Below are positions 1 through 8,023 of a stretch of 64,000 nt of DNA, piece after piece. Origin of the DNA: Hirschia sp964352025 (GTDB taxonomy: Bacteria > Pseudomonadota > Alphaproteobacteria > Caulobacterales > Hyphomonadaceae). A program made the translations under genes and the position numbers. The stretch is taken from positions 291,983 to 355,982 of the forward strand of contig CAYGPZ010000002.1 in NCBI GenBank assembly GCA_964352025.1, in the 5' to 3' direction. The notes below the pieces were generated by a model, which was not told where the DNA came from, searched no databases, and worked only from the letters and a program-made list of their open reading frames with translations. Positions within the stretch are counted from its first letter, which is position 1, and each line of letters begins with the position of its first letter.

Positions 1-1
1 C

Positions 2-1273
2 GGTTTTATTAAACTGACAGATATGGCACCTTTGGCGATTGCTTATGAAAAGGGCTATTTTGAAGATGAAGGTCTTTTCGTAACTGTTGAGCCTCAGGCT
101 AACTGGAAAGTACTTCTAGACCGCGTGATTGATGGTGAACTAGACGGAGCGCACATGCTCGCTGGTCAGCCAATCGCTGCTACAATTGGTTATGGTACAA
201 AAGCAGACATCATCACACCATTTTCAATGGATTTGAACGGTAACGGTATTACTGTTTCAAATGAAGTCTGGGCCGAGATGAAGCCAAACCTTCCAAAAAT
301 GGATGATGGCCGTCCGGTACACCCTATTAAAGCTGAGTACTTGAAGCCTGTTGTTGAAAAGTACAATGAAGAGGGCAAGCCATTCAACATGGGAATGGTG
401 TTCCCTGTATCAACACACAACTATGAACTTCGTTACTGGTTGGCTTCTGGTGGTATTCACCCAGGATATTACTCACCAGATGACGTTTCTGGTCAGATCC
501 AAGCTGAAGCATTCCTATCTGTGACACCTCCTCCGCAAATGCCTGCGACTTTGGAAGCTGGAACTATCTACGGATACTGTGTTGGTGAGCCTTGGAACCA
601 ACAAGCCGTGTTCAAAGGAATTGGTGTTCCTGTAATTACAGACTACGAAATCTGGAAAGATAACCCAGAAAAAGTATTCGGTATTACGAAAGAATTTGCT
701 GAAGAGAACCCGAACACAACGAAAGCGCTGACTAAAGCTTTGATCCGTGCTGCAATGTGGTTGGACGAAAACGAAAATGCTAACCGTCCAGAAGCGGTGG
801 AAATTCTTTCACGTTCTGAATATGTTGGTGCTGACTACGAAGTTATCGCAAACTCAATGACTGGTACTTTCGAGTACGAGAAGGGCGATAAGCGTGATGT
901 TCCTGACTTTAACGTGTTCTTCCGTTACAACGCGACTTACCCGTACTACTCAGATGCTGTTTGGTATCTAACTCAGATGCGCCGTTGGGGACAAATCCCT
1001 GAAGGTAAATCTGACGAGTGGTATGCTGAAACAGCTAAGAGCGTTTACCGTCCAGATATCTACATTGAAGCTGCCAAAGAACTTGTTTCTGAAGGTAAGG
1101 CCAATGAAGCTGATTTCCCTTGGGAAACAGATGGTTACAAAGAACCAACACCTGCTGAAGACTTTATCGATGGTATCGGTTTCGACGGACGTGCGCCAAA
1201 CGCATACCTCGACAGCCTTTCTATCGGACTTAAAGGTTCTCAGAAGGTCGTAGGATCTGAGATCATCGAATAA
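2..1273 (+). CDS. nrtA: Nitrate-type ABC transporter substrate-binding protein (5' end outside window)
   Basis: Periplasmic binding protein of the NrtA/CmpA/SsuA family, which captures nitrate or a similar small anion for an ABC importer. The reading frame is open to the window edge and the first residues (GFIKLTDMAPL) match the mature start of NrtA-like proteins, so the signal peptide and true start lie upstream; the ATG at 23 is internal. The C-terminal FDGRAPNAYLDSLSIGLK region is the usual end of this family. It is followed by a terminator-like hairpin and then the permease and ATPase genes, so it is the first visible gene of a transport operon. No nitrate reductase gene is present in the window, so the substrate (nitrate, nitrite, cyanate, bicarbonate) is inferred only from family resemblance. 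Confidence 0.85.
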   Translation, partial: GFIKLTDMAPLAIAYEKGYFEDEGLFVTVEPQANWKVLLDRVIDGELDGAHMLAGQPIAATIGYGTKADIITPFSMDLNGNGITVSNEVWAEMKPNLPKMDDGRPVHPIKAEYLKPVVEKYNEEGKPFNMGMVFPVSTHNYELRYWLASGGIHPGYYSPDDVSGQIQAEAFLSVTPPPQMPATLEAGTIYGYCVGEPWNQQAVFKGIGVPVITDYEIWKDNPEKVFGITKEFAEENPNTTKALTKALIRAAMWLDENENANRPEAVEILSRSEYVGADYEVIANSMTGTFEYEKGDKRDVPDFNVFFRYNATYPYYSDAVWYLTQMRRWGQIPEGKSDEWYAETAKSVYRPDIYIEAAKELVSEGKANEADFPWETDGYKEPTPAEDFIDGIGFDGRAPNAYLDSLSIGLKGSQKVVGSEIIE

Positions 1274-1295
1274 CGACCCCCTTATTTGATGATAT

Positions 1296-1345
1296 GAAGT
1301 TTGGCGGGGCGTAGCCTATCCCTCAGCACTCGCCAAACTTCTTTT
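1296..1345 (+). terminator. Intra-operon hairpin between binding-protein and permease genes
   Basis: An 11-bp perfect stem pairs GAAGTTTGGCG (1296-1306) with CGCCAAACTTC (1331-1341) and is followed by TTTT. It lies 22 bases after the binding-protein stop and before the permease start. It looks like a partial terminator or mRNA-protecting hairpin, which would let the binding protein be made in excess over the membrane components, as is common in ABC importer operons. Confidence 0.7.
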
Positions 1346-1398
1346 AAAAGCCTCTCGTGCTGCAAATTAGGGTGCAGTTCAATAAACGGAATAGTAAA

Positions 1399-2511
1399 AT
1401 GAATCAGGCTCAACCTGCTGAAAAACAACAGGACGCTTCAAGCGAAGTTGTTGTAGACAAAAGCGCTGCCAAAGAAGCTCGCAAAGAAAAAATCTTTACT
1501 GGTATCAACAAAGCGTCCAAGTTTTTGGATGCGGTCGGCCTTTCATGGATTACGCCCTTGCTCATGATTGCAGCAGGTGACAATCCAAAGGCTCAAGGTA
1601 AAGAATTGTGGATGCGGCTTGGTGTGCCGATTTTGGCGCTTCTGATTTTTGTTTTTGCATGGGCGCAACTCGCGCCAACTGTTAAAACTTCTCTGGGTGC
1701 TATTCCTGGCCCGGTACAAGTTTGGGAGCAAGCACAAGTCCTGCATATGGATCATGTCGCGGAAAAAGAGAAGGCCGATGCTTTTTATGCGCGTCAGGAT
1801 GCTAGAAATGATGCTCTGATAGCTGCTGGTCGTAAAGCTGAAGTTCACGAACGTGGTTACACAGGTAAACAGACTTATTATCAACAAATCTGGACAAGTC
1901 TTAAAACTGTATTTTTTGGTTTCATGCTAGCAACTATAATAGCTGCTCCTCTAGGAATTCTTATGGGAATGTCGCCTGCGATGAGTGCGGCATTTAACCC
2001 GATTATTCAAATATTTAAACCTGTATCTCCCCTAGCGTGGTTGCCAATAGTTACAATGATTGTGTCTGCGACCGTTGCGACCGATGGTAATATGTCTAAA
2101 TCCTTTCTGACGTCTGCGATTACCGTAATGTTGTGTTCTCTCTGGCCGACATTGATCAACACGGCTGTTGGTGTTGCTTCTATTGATAAGGACCTTGTGA
2201 ATGTTGGTAAGGTTTTGAAGCTTGGTGCGTTTACTAAAGTAACGAAATTAGTGCTTCCATCAGCTTTGCCGCTTATCTTTACAGGAATGCGTCTATCGCT
2301 TGGTGTTGGTTGGATGGTGCTTATTGCGGCTGAAATGCTTGCGCAAAACCCAGGTCTTGGAAAATTTGTTTGGGATGAGTTCCAAAACGGGTCTTCTCAA
2401 TCACTGGCTAAGATCATGGTTGCGGTACTGACTATCGGTATTATCGGTTTCATCTTGGATCGCTTCATGGCTGCATTACAAACCATGTTCACTCACACAA
2501 CTAACCGCTAA
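1399..2511 (+). CDS. nrtB: Nitrate-type ABC transporter permease
   Basis: Inner-membrane permease of the NrtB/SsuC family, 370 residues. An N-terminal membrane segment near residues 55-75 is followed by a charged, Lys/Glu/Ala-rich stretch of about 75 residues. Then comes the BPD_transp_1 core, with the coupling-helix EAA region reading AAEMLAQNPGLGKFVW near residue 320. The ATG at 1399 is preferred to an in-frame GTG at 1357, because the 14 extra residues (MLQIRVQ...) look unlike the family and ACGGAA lies just upstream of the ATG. It is followed 15 bases later by the ATPase gene. The long periplasmic insert before the core is longer than I expect for NrtB. Confidence 0.85.
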   Translation: MNQAQPAEKQQDASSEVVVDKSAAKEARKEKIFTGINKASKFLDAVGLSWITPLLMIAAGDNPKAQGKELWMRLGVPILALLIFVFAWAQLAPTVKTSLGAIPGPVQVWEQAQVLHMDHVAEKEKADAFYARQDARNDALIAAGRKAEVHERGYTGKQTYYQQIWTSLKTVFFGFMLATIIAAPLGILMGMSPAMSAAFNPIIQIFKPVSPLAWLPIVTMIVSATVATDGNMSKSFLTSAITVMLCSLWPTLINTAVGVASIDKDLVNVGKVLKLGAFTKVTKLVLPSALPLIFTGMRLSLGVGWMVLIAAEMLAQNPGLGKFVWDEFQNGSSQSLAKIMVAVLTIGIIGFILDRFMAALQTMFTHTTNR

Positions 2512-2526
2512 TAATTGGAGGCTGAT

Positions 2527-4260
2527 ATGGCGATGCTTTCGCTCAAGAATGTGTCCAAATGGTATGGTGATGGACCAGATAAGGCTGAAATTCTCAAGGA
2601 TATAAACCTTGATGTAAAAGATACTGAGTTTGTCGCAATTCTAGGATTCTCAGGGTCGGGCAAAACGACCTTGATTAACCTGATCGCGGGACTTGAATTT
2701 CCGGATAAAGGAGAGGTGTTTAGTAAGGGAGAGAAAGTTACTGGCCCTGCACCTGACCGTGGTCTTGTTTTCCAAAGCTATTCGCTAATGCCTTGGATGA
2801 CGGTAAAAGAAAACGTTGCGCTTGCTGTCGACACTGTATTTAAGTCGGAAAGCAAAAAGCAAAAAGAAGAGCGTACGCTTCATTACGTGAATATGGTTGG
2901 GTTGTCTCATGCAACTGATCGTAAGCCATCTGAATTGTCTGGTGGAATGCGGCAGCGTGTGTCTGTTGCGCGCGCATTGGCAATGAGCCCAGATATCTTA
3001 TTGTTGGACGAGCCATTGTCAGCTTTGGATGCTCTGACCCGTTCTAAGCTTCAGGATGAAATCACTGAGATTTGGGATCAGGAAAAGAAGACTGTTGTTC
3101 TGATTACGAATGACGTGGATGAAGCGATTTTGCTGGCAGACCGGATTATTCCTCTTAACCCTGGTCCGAATGCGTCTCTTGGACCTGATTTTGTTGTCGA
3201 TATTCCGCGTCCGCGCGACCGGACTAAGATGAATGAAAGCGAAGAGTTTAAGAAGCTTCGTAAGGATGTAACTGCATATCTTATGGGTGTAGGTGCTGCC
3301 GCCAAAGCAGAAGGTGTTGAGCCGCCACTGCCAAACGTTGTGCCAATTACTCAGAGCAAAAAGCCCCCAGAAGTCTACAAAGATGCAGCCAAGACATCTG
3401 GGTTGCACGAAGATAGATATTTGGAGTTCTCGCAAGTCTGTAAAATTTACCCAACGCCGAAAGGTCCTTTAACTGTTGTGGATGGTTTCGACACGACTGT
3501 TAAAAAGGGTGAATTCATTTCCATTATTGGGCACTCCGGTTGTGGTAAATCAACTGTGTTGACGATGGCTGCCGGTTTGAACGAAGTTTCTAAAGGCGGT
3601 ATTATTCTTGACCACAAAGAGGTGATTGCAGCAGGTCCTGACAGGGCTGTTGTTTTCCAATCACCTTCTCTGTTTCCGTGGTTGACGGCCAAGCAGAACG
3701 TGGCGATTGGTGTGGACAAAGTCTATCCAAAAGCAACGCAAGCAGAACGAGAGCAGATTGTTGAATACTACCTATATCGTGTTGGTCTTAAAGACTCCAT
3801 GAACAAGCTCGCTCAAGACTTGTCCAATGGTATGAAACAGCGTGTGGGTATTGCACGTGCGTTTGCGTTGAGCCCAAAATTACTCCTGCTCGATGAACCA
3901 TTTGGAATGTTGGACAGTCTAACACGTTGGGAACTTCAGGAAGTGCTCATGGATGTTTGGCAAAAAACCAAAGTGACTGCCATGTGTGTTACCCACGATG
4001 TGGATGAAGCCATTTTGCTTGGGGACCGCGTTGTGATGATGACGAACGGTCCAAACGCGCGCATTGGTTTGGATATGAAAGTCGACATTGAGCGTCCACG
4101 GACTCGTAAAGCGTTGCTTGAACATCCTGACTATTATGATTATCGCCAGCGTGTCCTTCAGTTCTTGGAAGATTACGAAGGCGGAGCAAATCCAACTCCT
4201 CCTGCGGACGAGGCTCCTGTTGAGGCCGAAGTCAAAGACGAATCAGAAAACGCTGCTTAA
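2527..4260 (+). CDS. Tandem double ATP-binding protein of nitrate-type ABC importer
   Basis: One polypeptide (577 residues) carries both cytoplasmic ATPase domains of the importer. Domain 1 has Walker A GFSGSGKTT (about 40-48), signature LSGGM (137-141) and Walker B ILLLDEP (about 157-163). Domain 2 has Walker A GHSGCGKST (about 335-343), signature LSNGM (432-436), Walker B LLLLDEP and H-loop His490. In domain 1 the H-loop reads ITNDVDEA, with Asn195 where His is expected (codon AAT at 3109-3111). Unlike cyanobacterial NrtC, the C-terminal half is a second ATPase and not a solute-binding domain. The start chosen is ATG 2527, 5 bases after GGAGG; a TTG at 2515 overlaps that ribosome site. The family is certain, the substrate inferred. 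Confidence 0.88.
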   Translation: MAMLSLKNVSKWYGDGPDKAEILKDINLDVKDTEFVAILGFSGSGKTTLINLIAGLEFPDKGEVFSKGEKVTGPAPDRGLVFQSYSLMPWMTVKENVALAVDTVFKSESKKQKEERTLHYVNMVGLSHATDRKPSELSGGMRQRVSVARALAMSPDILLLDEPLSALDALTRSKLQDEITEIWDQEKKTVVLITNDVDEAILLADRIIPLNPGPNASLGPDFVVDIPRPRDRTKMNESEEFKKLRKDVTAYLMGVGAAAKAEGVEPPLPNVVPITQSKKPPEVYKDAAKTSGLHEDRYLEFSQVCKIYPTPKGPLTVVDGFDTTVKKGEFISIIGHSGCGKSTVLTMAAGLNEVSKGGIILDHKEVIAAGPDRAVVFQSPSLFPWLTAKQNVAIGVDKVYPKATQAEREQIVEYYLYRVGLKDSMNKLAQDLSNGMKQRVGIARAFALSPKLLLLDEPFGMLDSLTRWELQEVLMDVWQKTKVTAMCVTHDVDEAILLGDRVVMMTNGPNARIGLDMKVDIERPRTRKALLEHPDYYDYRQRVLQFLEDYEGGANPTPPADEAPVEAEVKDESENAA

Positions 4261-4308
4261 AAAGTTCTCTGACGAGCAGGTTTTTACGACGGCCTGATAT
4301 AATTGTAT

Positions 4309-4348
4309 AAACCCCATCACTTGAGTAAATCCAAGAGGTGGGGTTTTT
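4309..4348 (+). terminator. Rho-independent terminator of the nitrate-type ABC operon
   Basis: AAACCCCA (4309-4316) pairs with TGGGGTTT (4339-4346) around a 22-base loop that can pair further (TC/GA next to the stem), and a T run continues to 4348. It lies about 50 bases after the ATPase stop codon. Confidence 0.85.
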
Positions 4349-4395
4349 CATTTGCGGTCTACAACTGTTAATACAGTTAGTCGTTTTGCTAATTG

Positions 4396-4426
4396 TTGAC
4401 AAAATATTTTAGATGTCAGCTATTGT
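4396..4426 (+). promoter_or_regulatory. Candidate promoter of the cytochrome-PQQ dehydrogenase gene
   Basis: A perfect TTGACA at 4396-4401 is followed by GCTATTGT at 4419-4426, which agrees in its first five bases with the Caulobacter-type minus-10 GCTANAWC. The spacing is within or slightly above the usual range. A start here would leave a leader of about 70 bases before the ATG at 4503. This is a sequence match only. Confidence 0.35.
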
Positions 4427-4502
4427 GGTGTTTAGAACTGATCGATGAAGCCGGTTTTTGTAATAAGCCTTCAATATAAATAGTCTTTAGGGGAGACGCC
4501 TT

Positions 4503-5957
4503 ATGACCAATCAATCCTTTCCATTGCGATTTGCATTCGCCTGTTTAGCGACATCAGCGTTTTTCACACCTACTGCAATGGCTCAGGCCGCGAATGGGTC
4601 AGGGGTTGCCAAGTCTATTTATCAAGAAAACTGTGCAGCTTGTCACGGAGAAAAATTAACTGGTGGAATCGGGCCTTCTCTGATTGATGACGAATGGAAA
4701 CATGGAAGTTCAGAGGAAGAGATAACTAAAGGCATTACCGAAGGTTTTCCTGAAACTGAAATGCCTGGTTACGCAGATATTTTGTCTGAAGAGGAAATTC
4801 GTTCTCTTGTCATTTACATGGCCGAAGAGCGCGGGCTTGCGAAAACGAAAGCTTTTGAGAAAGTCGAATTCGATCCCGGTAAAGTATATGAAACCCAGTA
4901 TGAGAGTTTCAAATTAGAGCCTGTTTTCAACTATAAAGGCGAAATTTGGGGCATAGAGTTTCTGCCAGATGGTTCTTTTTTAGCGACTGATCGTGAAGGA
5001 GATTTGTTGCAAGTTTCTCCCGACGGAAAATCTAAAAAAATTAAGAAAGCTCCAAAAGTTTGGGTGCATGGTCAGGGCGGAATGCTTGATGCCAAATTAC
5101 ATCCTAATTACACAGAGAACGGATGGATTTATCTCGCATTCTCAGCATCAGAAAACGCAAAAGCAGAAAGCGCTGTCGGAATGACACGTATAGTGCGTGG
5201 CCGCATAAAGAATGGCTGTTGGGAAGATGAAGAAATAATCTTTCAATCTAAACCAGAGCATGAAACAGGCACAGCATTTCACTTTGGTTCTCGCATAGAG
5301 TTTTTTGATGACTATGTATTCTTCTCTGTCGGTGACCGGGGAGATCAAGACAAAGCTCAGGATCTAAGCTGGCCCAGTGGGAAAATTCACCGTTTACATG
5401 ATGATGGTAGAATTCCAGAAGATAACCCTTTTGTAGACACCGAAGGTGCTTATGCGTCGATCTACAGCTATGGTCACCGAAATCCTCAGGGGATGACTGT
5501 TGGTGGTCGCGATGGCCAATTATACATTAGCGAGCATGGACCTCGTGGTGGAGATGAAATCAATCGCCCAGAAATTGGTAAGAATTATGGGTGGCCAGTT
5601 ATTACATATGGCATGAACTATGACGGTACGCCTATGACTGCGGAGACCTCTAAAGAAGGCATGGAACAGCCCTTGGAATATTGGGTGCCATCAATAGCAA
5701 CAGGTGGGATCACATCTGTGTCTGAAGGCGTATATGCTGGCTGGAATGGAGATATCTTAGTCGCAGGAATGCAGTCTGAAGAGCTTCACCGTGTTAGAAT
5801 TGATGGTTCAACTGCACAAGAAGATGAAATCTTATTGAAAGGTTTGGGCCGTATTCGAGATGTCACCGAAGGTACGAACGGATACGTTTATGTCGTAATG
5901 AATGAAGAGCGACATGGACCAAGCGTTGTCTATCGGATTGTGCCGACAAAACAATAA
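4503..5957 (+). CDS. Cytochrome c-PQQ-dependent aldose dehydrogenase fusion
   Basis: Predicted periplasmic sugar dehydrogenase, 484 residues. A signal peptide ends near AMAQA (about residue 28). A class I cytochrome c domain follows (about 35-115), with haem motif CAACH and a distal Met in the ETEMPGY segment. The rest is a soluble-glucose/sorbosone-dehydrogenase beta-propeller, with typical segments VGDRGDQ, SYGHRNPQGM and SEHGPRGGDEIN. In this family PQQ oxidises an aldose, and the attached haem should pass electrons on to the respiratory chain. AGGGGAG precedes the ATG. A TonB receptor follows after 21 bases, suggesting co-transcription. The sugar cannot be read from the sequence. It is also the only c-type cytochrome near the GMC dehydrogenase genes further right, so it could serve them too (inference). 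Confidence 0.88.
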   Translation: MTNQSFPLRFAFACLATSAFFTPTAMAQAANGSGVAKSIYQENCAACHGEKLTGGIGPSLIDDEWKHGSSEEEITKGITEGFPETEMPGYADILSEEEIRSLVIYMAEERGLAKTKAFEKVEFDPGKVYETQYESFKLEPVFNYKGEIWGIEFLPDGSFLATDREGDLLQVSPDGKSKKIKKAPKVWVHGQGGMLDAKLHPNYTENGWIYLAFSASENAKAESAVGMTRIVRGRIKNGCWEDEEIIFQSKPEHETGTAFHFGSRIEFFDDYVFFSVGDRGDQDKAQDLSWPSGKIHRLHDDGRIPEDNPFVDTEGAYASIYSYGHRNPQGMTVGGRDGQLYISEHGPRGGDEINRPEIGKNYGWPVITYGMNYDGTPMTAETSKEGMEQPLEYWVPSIATGGITSVSEGVYAGWNGDILVAGMQSEELHRVRIDGSTAQEDEILLKGLGRIRDVTEGTNGYVYVVMNEERHGPSVVYRIVPTKQ

Positions 5958-5978
5958 TTCAAGTATAGAGTATTAAAT

Positions 5979-8012
5979 TTGTTACGTTTATTCCAGAGAA
6001 GCCTACTCGCTGGTTGTTGTTGCCTCGTGTATACACAACCGGCTATTTCAGAATCAGATGAACAGGAAACAGTTGTTGTCACTGCTTCGCGAGTTGATCA
6101 ATCAATTGGTGAAGTACCACTCAGTATTTCTGTTATTGATAGTGCCGCATTGACAGAACTGAATGCTGATCACGCGAGTGAGGCGTTGGCACGCATCCCT
6201 GGAGTTGCACTTCATAGAGGGTCTGGTGCGGAACATCTAACATCTATTAGATCTCCGATTTTAACGGGTGGAGCAGGTGCGGGGGCCTTTCTTTATTTGC
6301 AAAACGGCGTTGCAATGCGATCTGCTGGTTTTGCAAATGTGAATGGACTTTTGGGTGCTCACTACGAAACTGCGGATAGTATTGAAGTGGTCCGCGGTCC
6401 GTCAGGTGCCGCGTATGGAGCAAATGCAATTCATGGCGTTATAAATGTTCTCACACCAAACCCGAAAAATAATACCGGGAACCGTTTAAAACTCTCTGGA
6501 GATACTCAAAATAGGTATAAAATTAGCGGCGTTAGCAATAGCAAAATTGGTGACGACTATTTTTCAATTGCTGCGTCCGCAAATACAGAGGCTGGTTATC
6601 GTCAGGATGCTGGCTTAGATCAACAAAAGCTAACATTGCGCCATATCCGTGAGGGTAATGCTGTTGAATTTGATACGATCCTTACCGCGTTTAACCTAAA
6701 TCAAGAGACTGCTGGTTTTGTGTTTGGTCGTGAGGCATTTGAAGACCGTAATTTGCGAAAGCAAAACAGATTTTCAAATGCACATAGAGATGTAAAAGGT
6801 GTCGACCTTCAGACGAATATTAGTTTCGATCTGACTGAAAACATTGCAGCGAAAATCACGCCATATGCTCGCTGGAATGATATGGAGTTTTTACAACATT
6901 TTCTTCCTAGTGAAGCAGTTGAAGAAAACAGTCATTGGAGCGTTGGAACGCAATCTACATTCAATTATGAAGCTAACAAGTTGTCTCTAGTTTCGGGTAT
7001 AGACTTTGAATACACGAAGGGCGAGCTAAGTGAAATCCAGTCTAAGCCAACTATCTTTTCGTTCACTCAAGGAACGCACTACGACTATGAGGTCGAGGCT
7101 GTTTCATTGTCTGGATTTGTTGAAGGGACGTATGAGCTAACTGATAAGAGCAGTGTTCTGGCAGCAGGGCGTGTGGATACAATAGAATACAATTATGACA
7201 ACCTAACCGATACGGGAATAGTCGGACGTTTCTTACGTGTTGAAGATAGAAGCGATACCTTCACGACGTTTAGTCCGAAATTGTCCTTCTTGCATGAGTT
7301 ATCAGATAATTATTCGGGATATGTAAGCTATTCTCGAGGTAACCGCCCACCTCAAACAACAGATTTATACCGTCTTCAACGTAATCAAATAGAAAATCCT
7401 GCTGATGCAGAAACTATTGATGCGTTTGAAGTTGGCTTGAATGGACGGTTGGGTAGCGCATTCAATTTTGATGTTGCGCTATTTCATATGGATAAATCGA
7501 ATTTTTTCTTTCGAGATGCAGATGGCTTCAATGTCAGCAATGGAAAAACGCGGCATCAGGGAGTTGAATTTGATGGAAGCTGGATTATCAGTCCCGAGTT
7601 TGAGATTGAGGGGGCGGTTTCTTATGCTGAACACACCTATCAATTTAACCGTCTAACCGGAAATCAGTTTGAGACCATTATCAAGGGTAATGAAGTCGAT
7701 ACAGCACCTAAATTCATTGGAAATATTCGTGCTAAATGGCATCCAATAGAGAGTTTGGCTCTCGAATTGGAGTGGGCATCTCTGGATGAGTACTTCACTG
7801 ATGCGGCCAATGCTCACCTCTATGAAGGACATGATGTCTTCAATTTTAGAGCTCATGTTGATGTGACTGATAGCGTTAAGCTTGGCCTCAGCATTCGTAA
7901 TCTCACTAACGAGCTTTATGCTGAACGTGCTGACTTTGCTTTTGGTACGGAAAGATACATGCCCGCTGAGGAGCGAAGCATAGGTCTAAGTCTGATGATC
8001 TCCGACTTTTAA
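5979..8012 (+). CDS. TonB-dependent outer-membrane receptor
   Basis: Outer-membrane gated channel of 677 residues. A signal peptide (about 1-25, ending PAISE) leads to a TonB-box-like ETVVVTASR and a plug domain (about 40-160) with the VRGPSGAAYGANAIHGVINV motif. A beta-barrel follows, ending in an aromatic C-terminal residue (...GLSLMISDF), as outer-membrane proteins do. The only sensible start is TTG 5979; no ATG gives a signal peptide. It sits 21 bases after the cytochrome-PQQ dehydrogenase gene and is convergent with a membrane-bound regulator. Family features alone would allow a siderophore or vitamin substrate, but the context of sugar-oxidising genes favours uptake of an oligosaccharide or its oxidation products. 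Confidence 0.88.
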   Translation: MLRLFQRSLLAGCCCLVYTQPAISESDEQETVVVTASRVDQSIGEVPLSISVIDSAALTELNADHASEALARIPGVALHRGSGAEHLTSIRSPILTGGAGAGAFLYLQNGVAMRSAGFANVNGLLGAHYETADSIEVVRGPSGAAYGANAIHGVINVLTPNPKNNTGNRLKLSGDTQNRYKISGVSNSKIGDDYFSIAASANTEAGYRQDAGLDQQKLTLRHIREGNAVEFDTILTAFNLNQETAGFVFGREAFEDRNLRKQNRFSNAHRDVKGVDLQTNISFDLTENIAAKITPYARWNDMEFLQHFLPSEAVEENSHWSVGTQSTFNYEANKLSLVSGIDFEYTKGELSEIQSKPTIFSFTQGTHYDYEVEAVSLSGFVEGTYELTDKSSVLAAGRVDTIEYNYDNLTDTGIVGRFLRVEDRSDTFTTFSPKLSFLHELSDNYSGYVSYSRGNRPPQTTDLYRLQRNQIENPADAETIDAFEVGLNGRLGSAFNFDVALFHMDKSNFFFRDADGFNVSNGKTRHQGVEFDGSWIISPEFEIEGAVSYAEHTYQFNRLTGNQFETIIKGNEVDTAPKFIGNIRAKWHPIESLALELEWASLDEYFTDAANAHLYEGHDVFNFRAHVDVTDSVKLGLSIRNLTNELYAERADFAFGTERYMPAEERSIGLSLMISDF

Positions 8013-8023
8013 CGGACAGGATT

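Noticed and set aside
3019..3435. 138-codon open frame opposite the ABC ATPase gene
   Set aside because: It lies wholly inside a clear gene and its translation shows no domain or signal.
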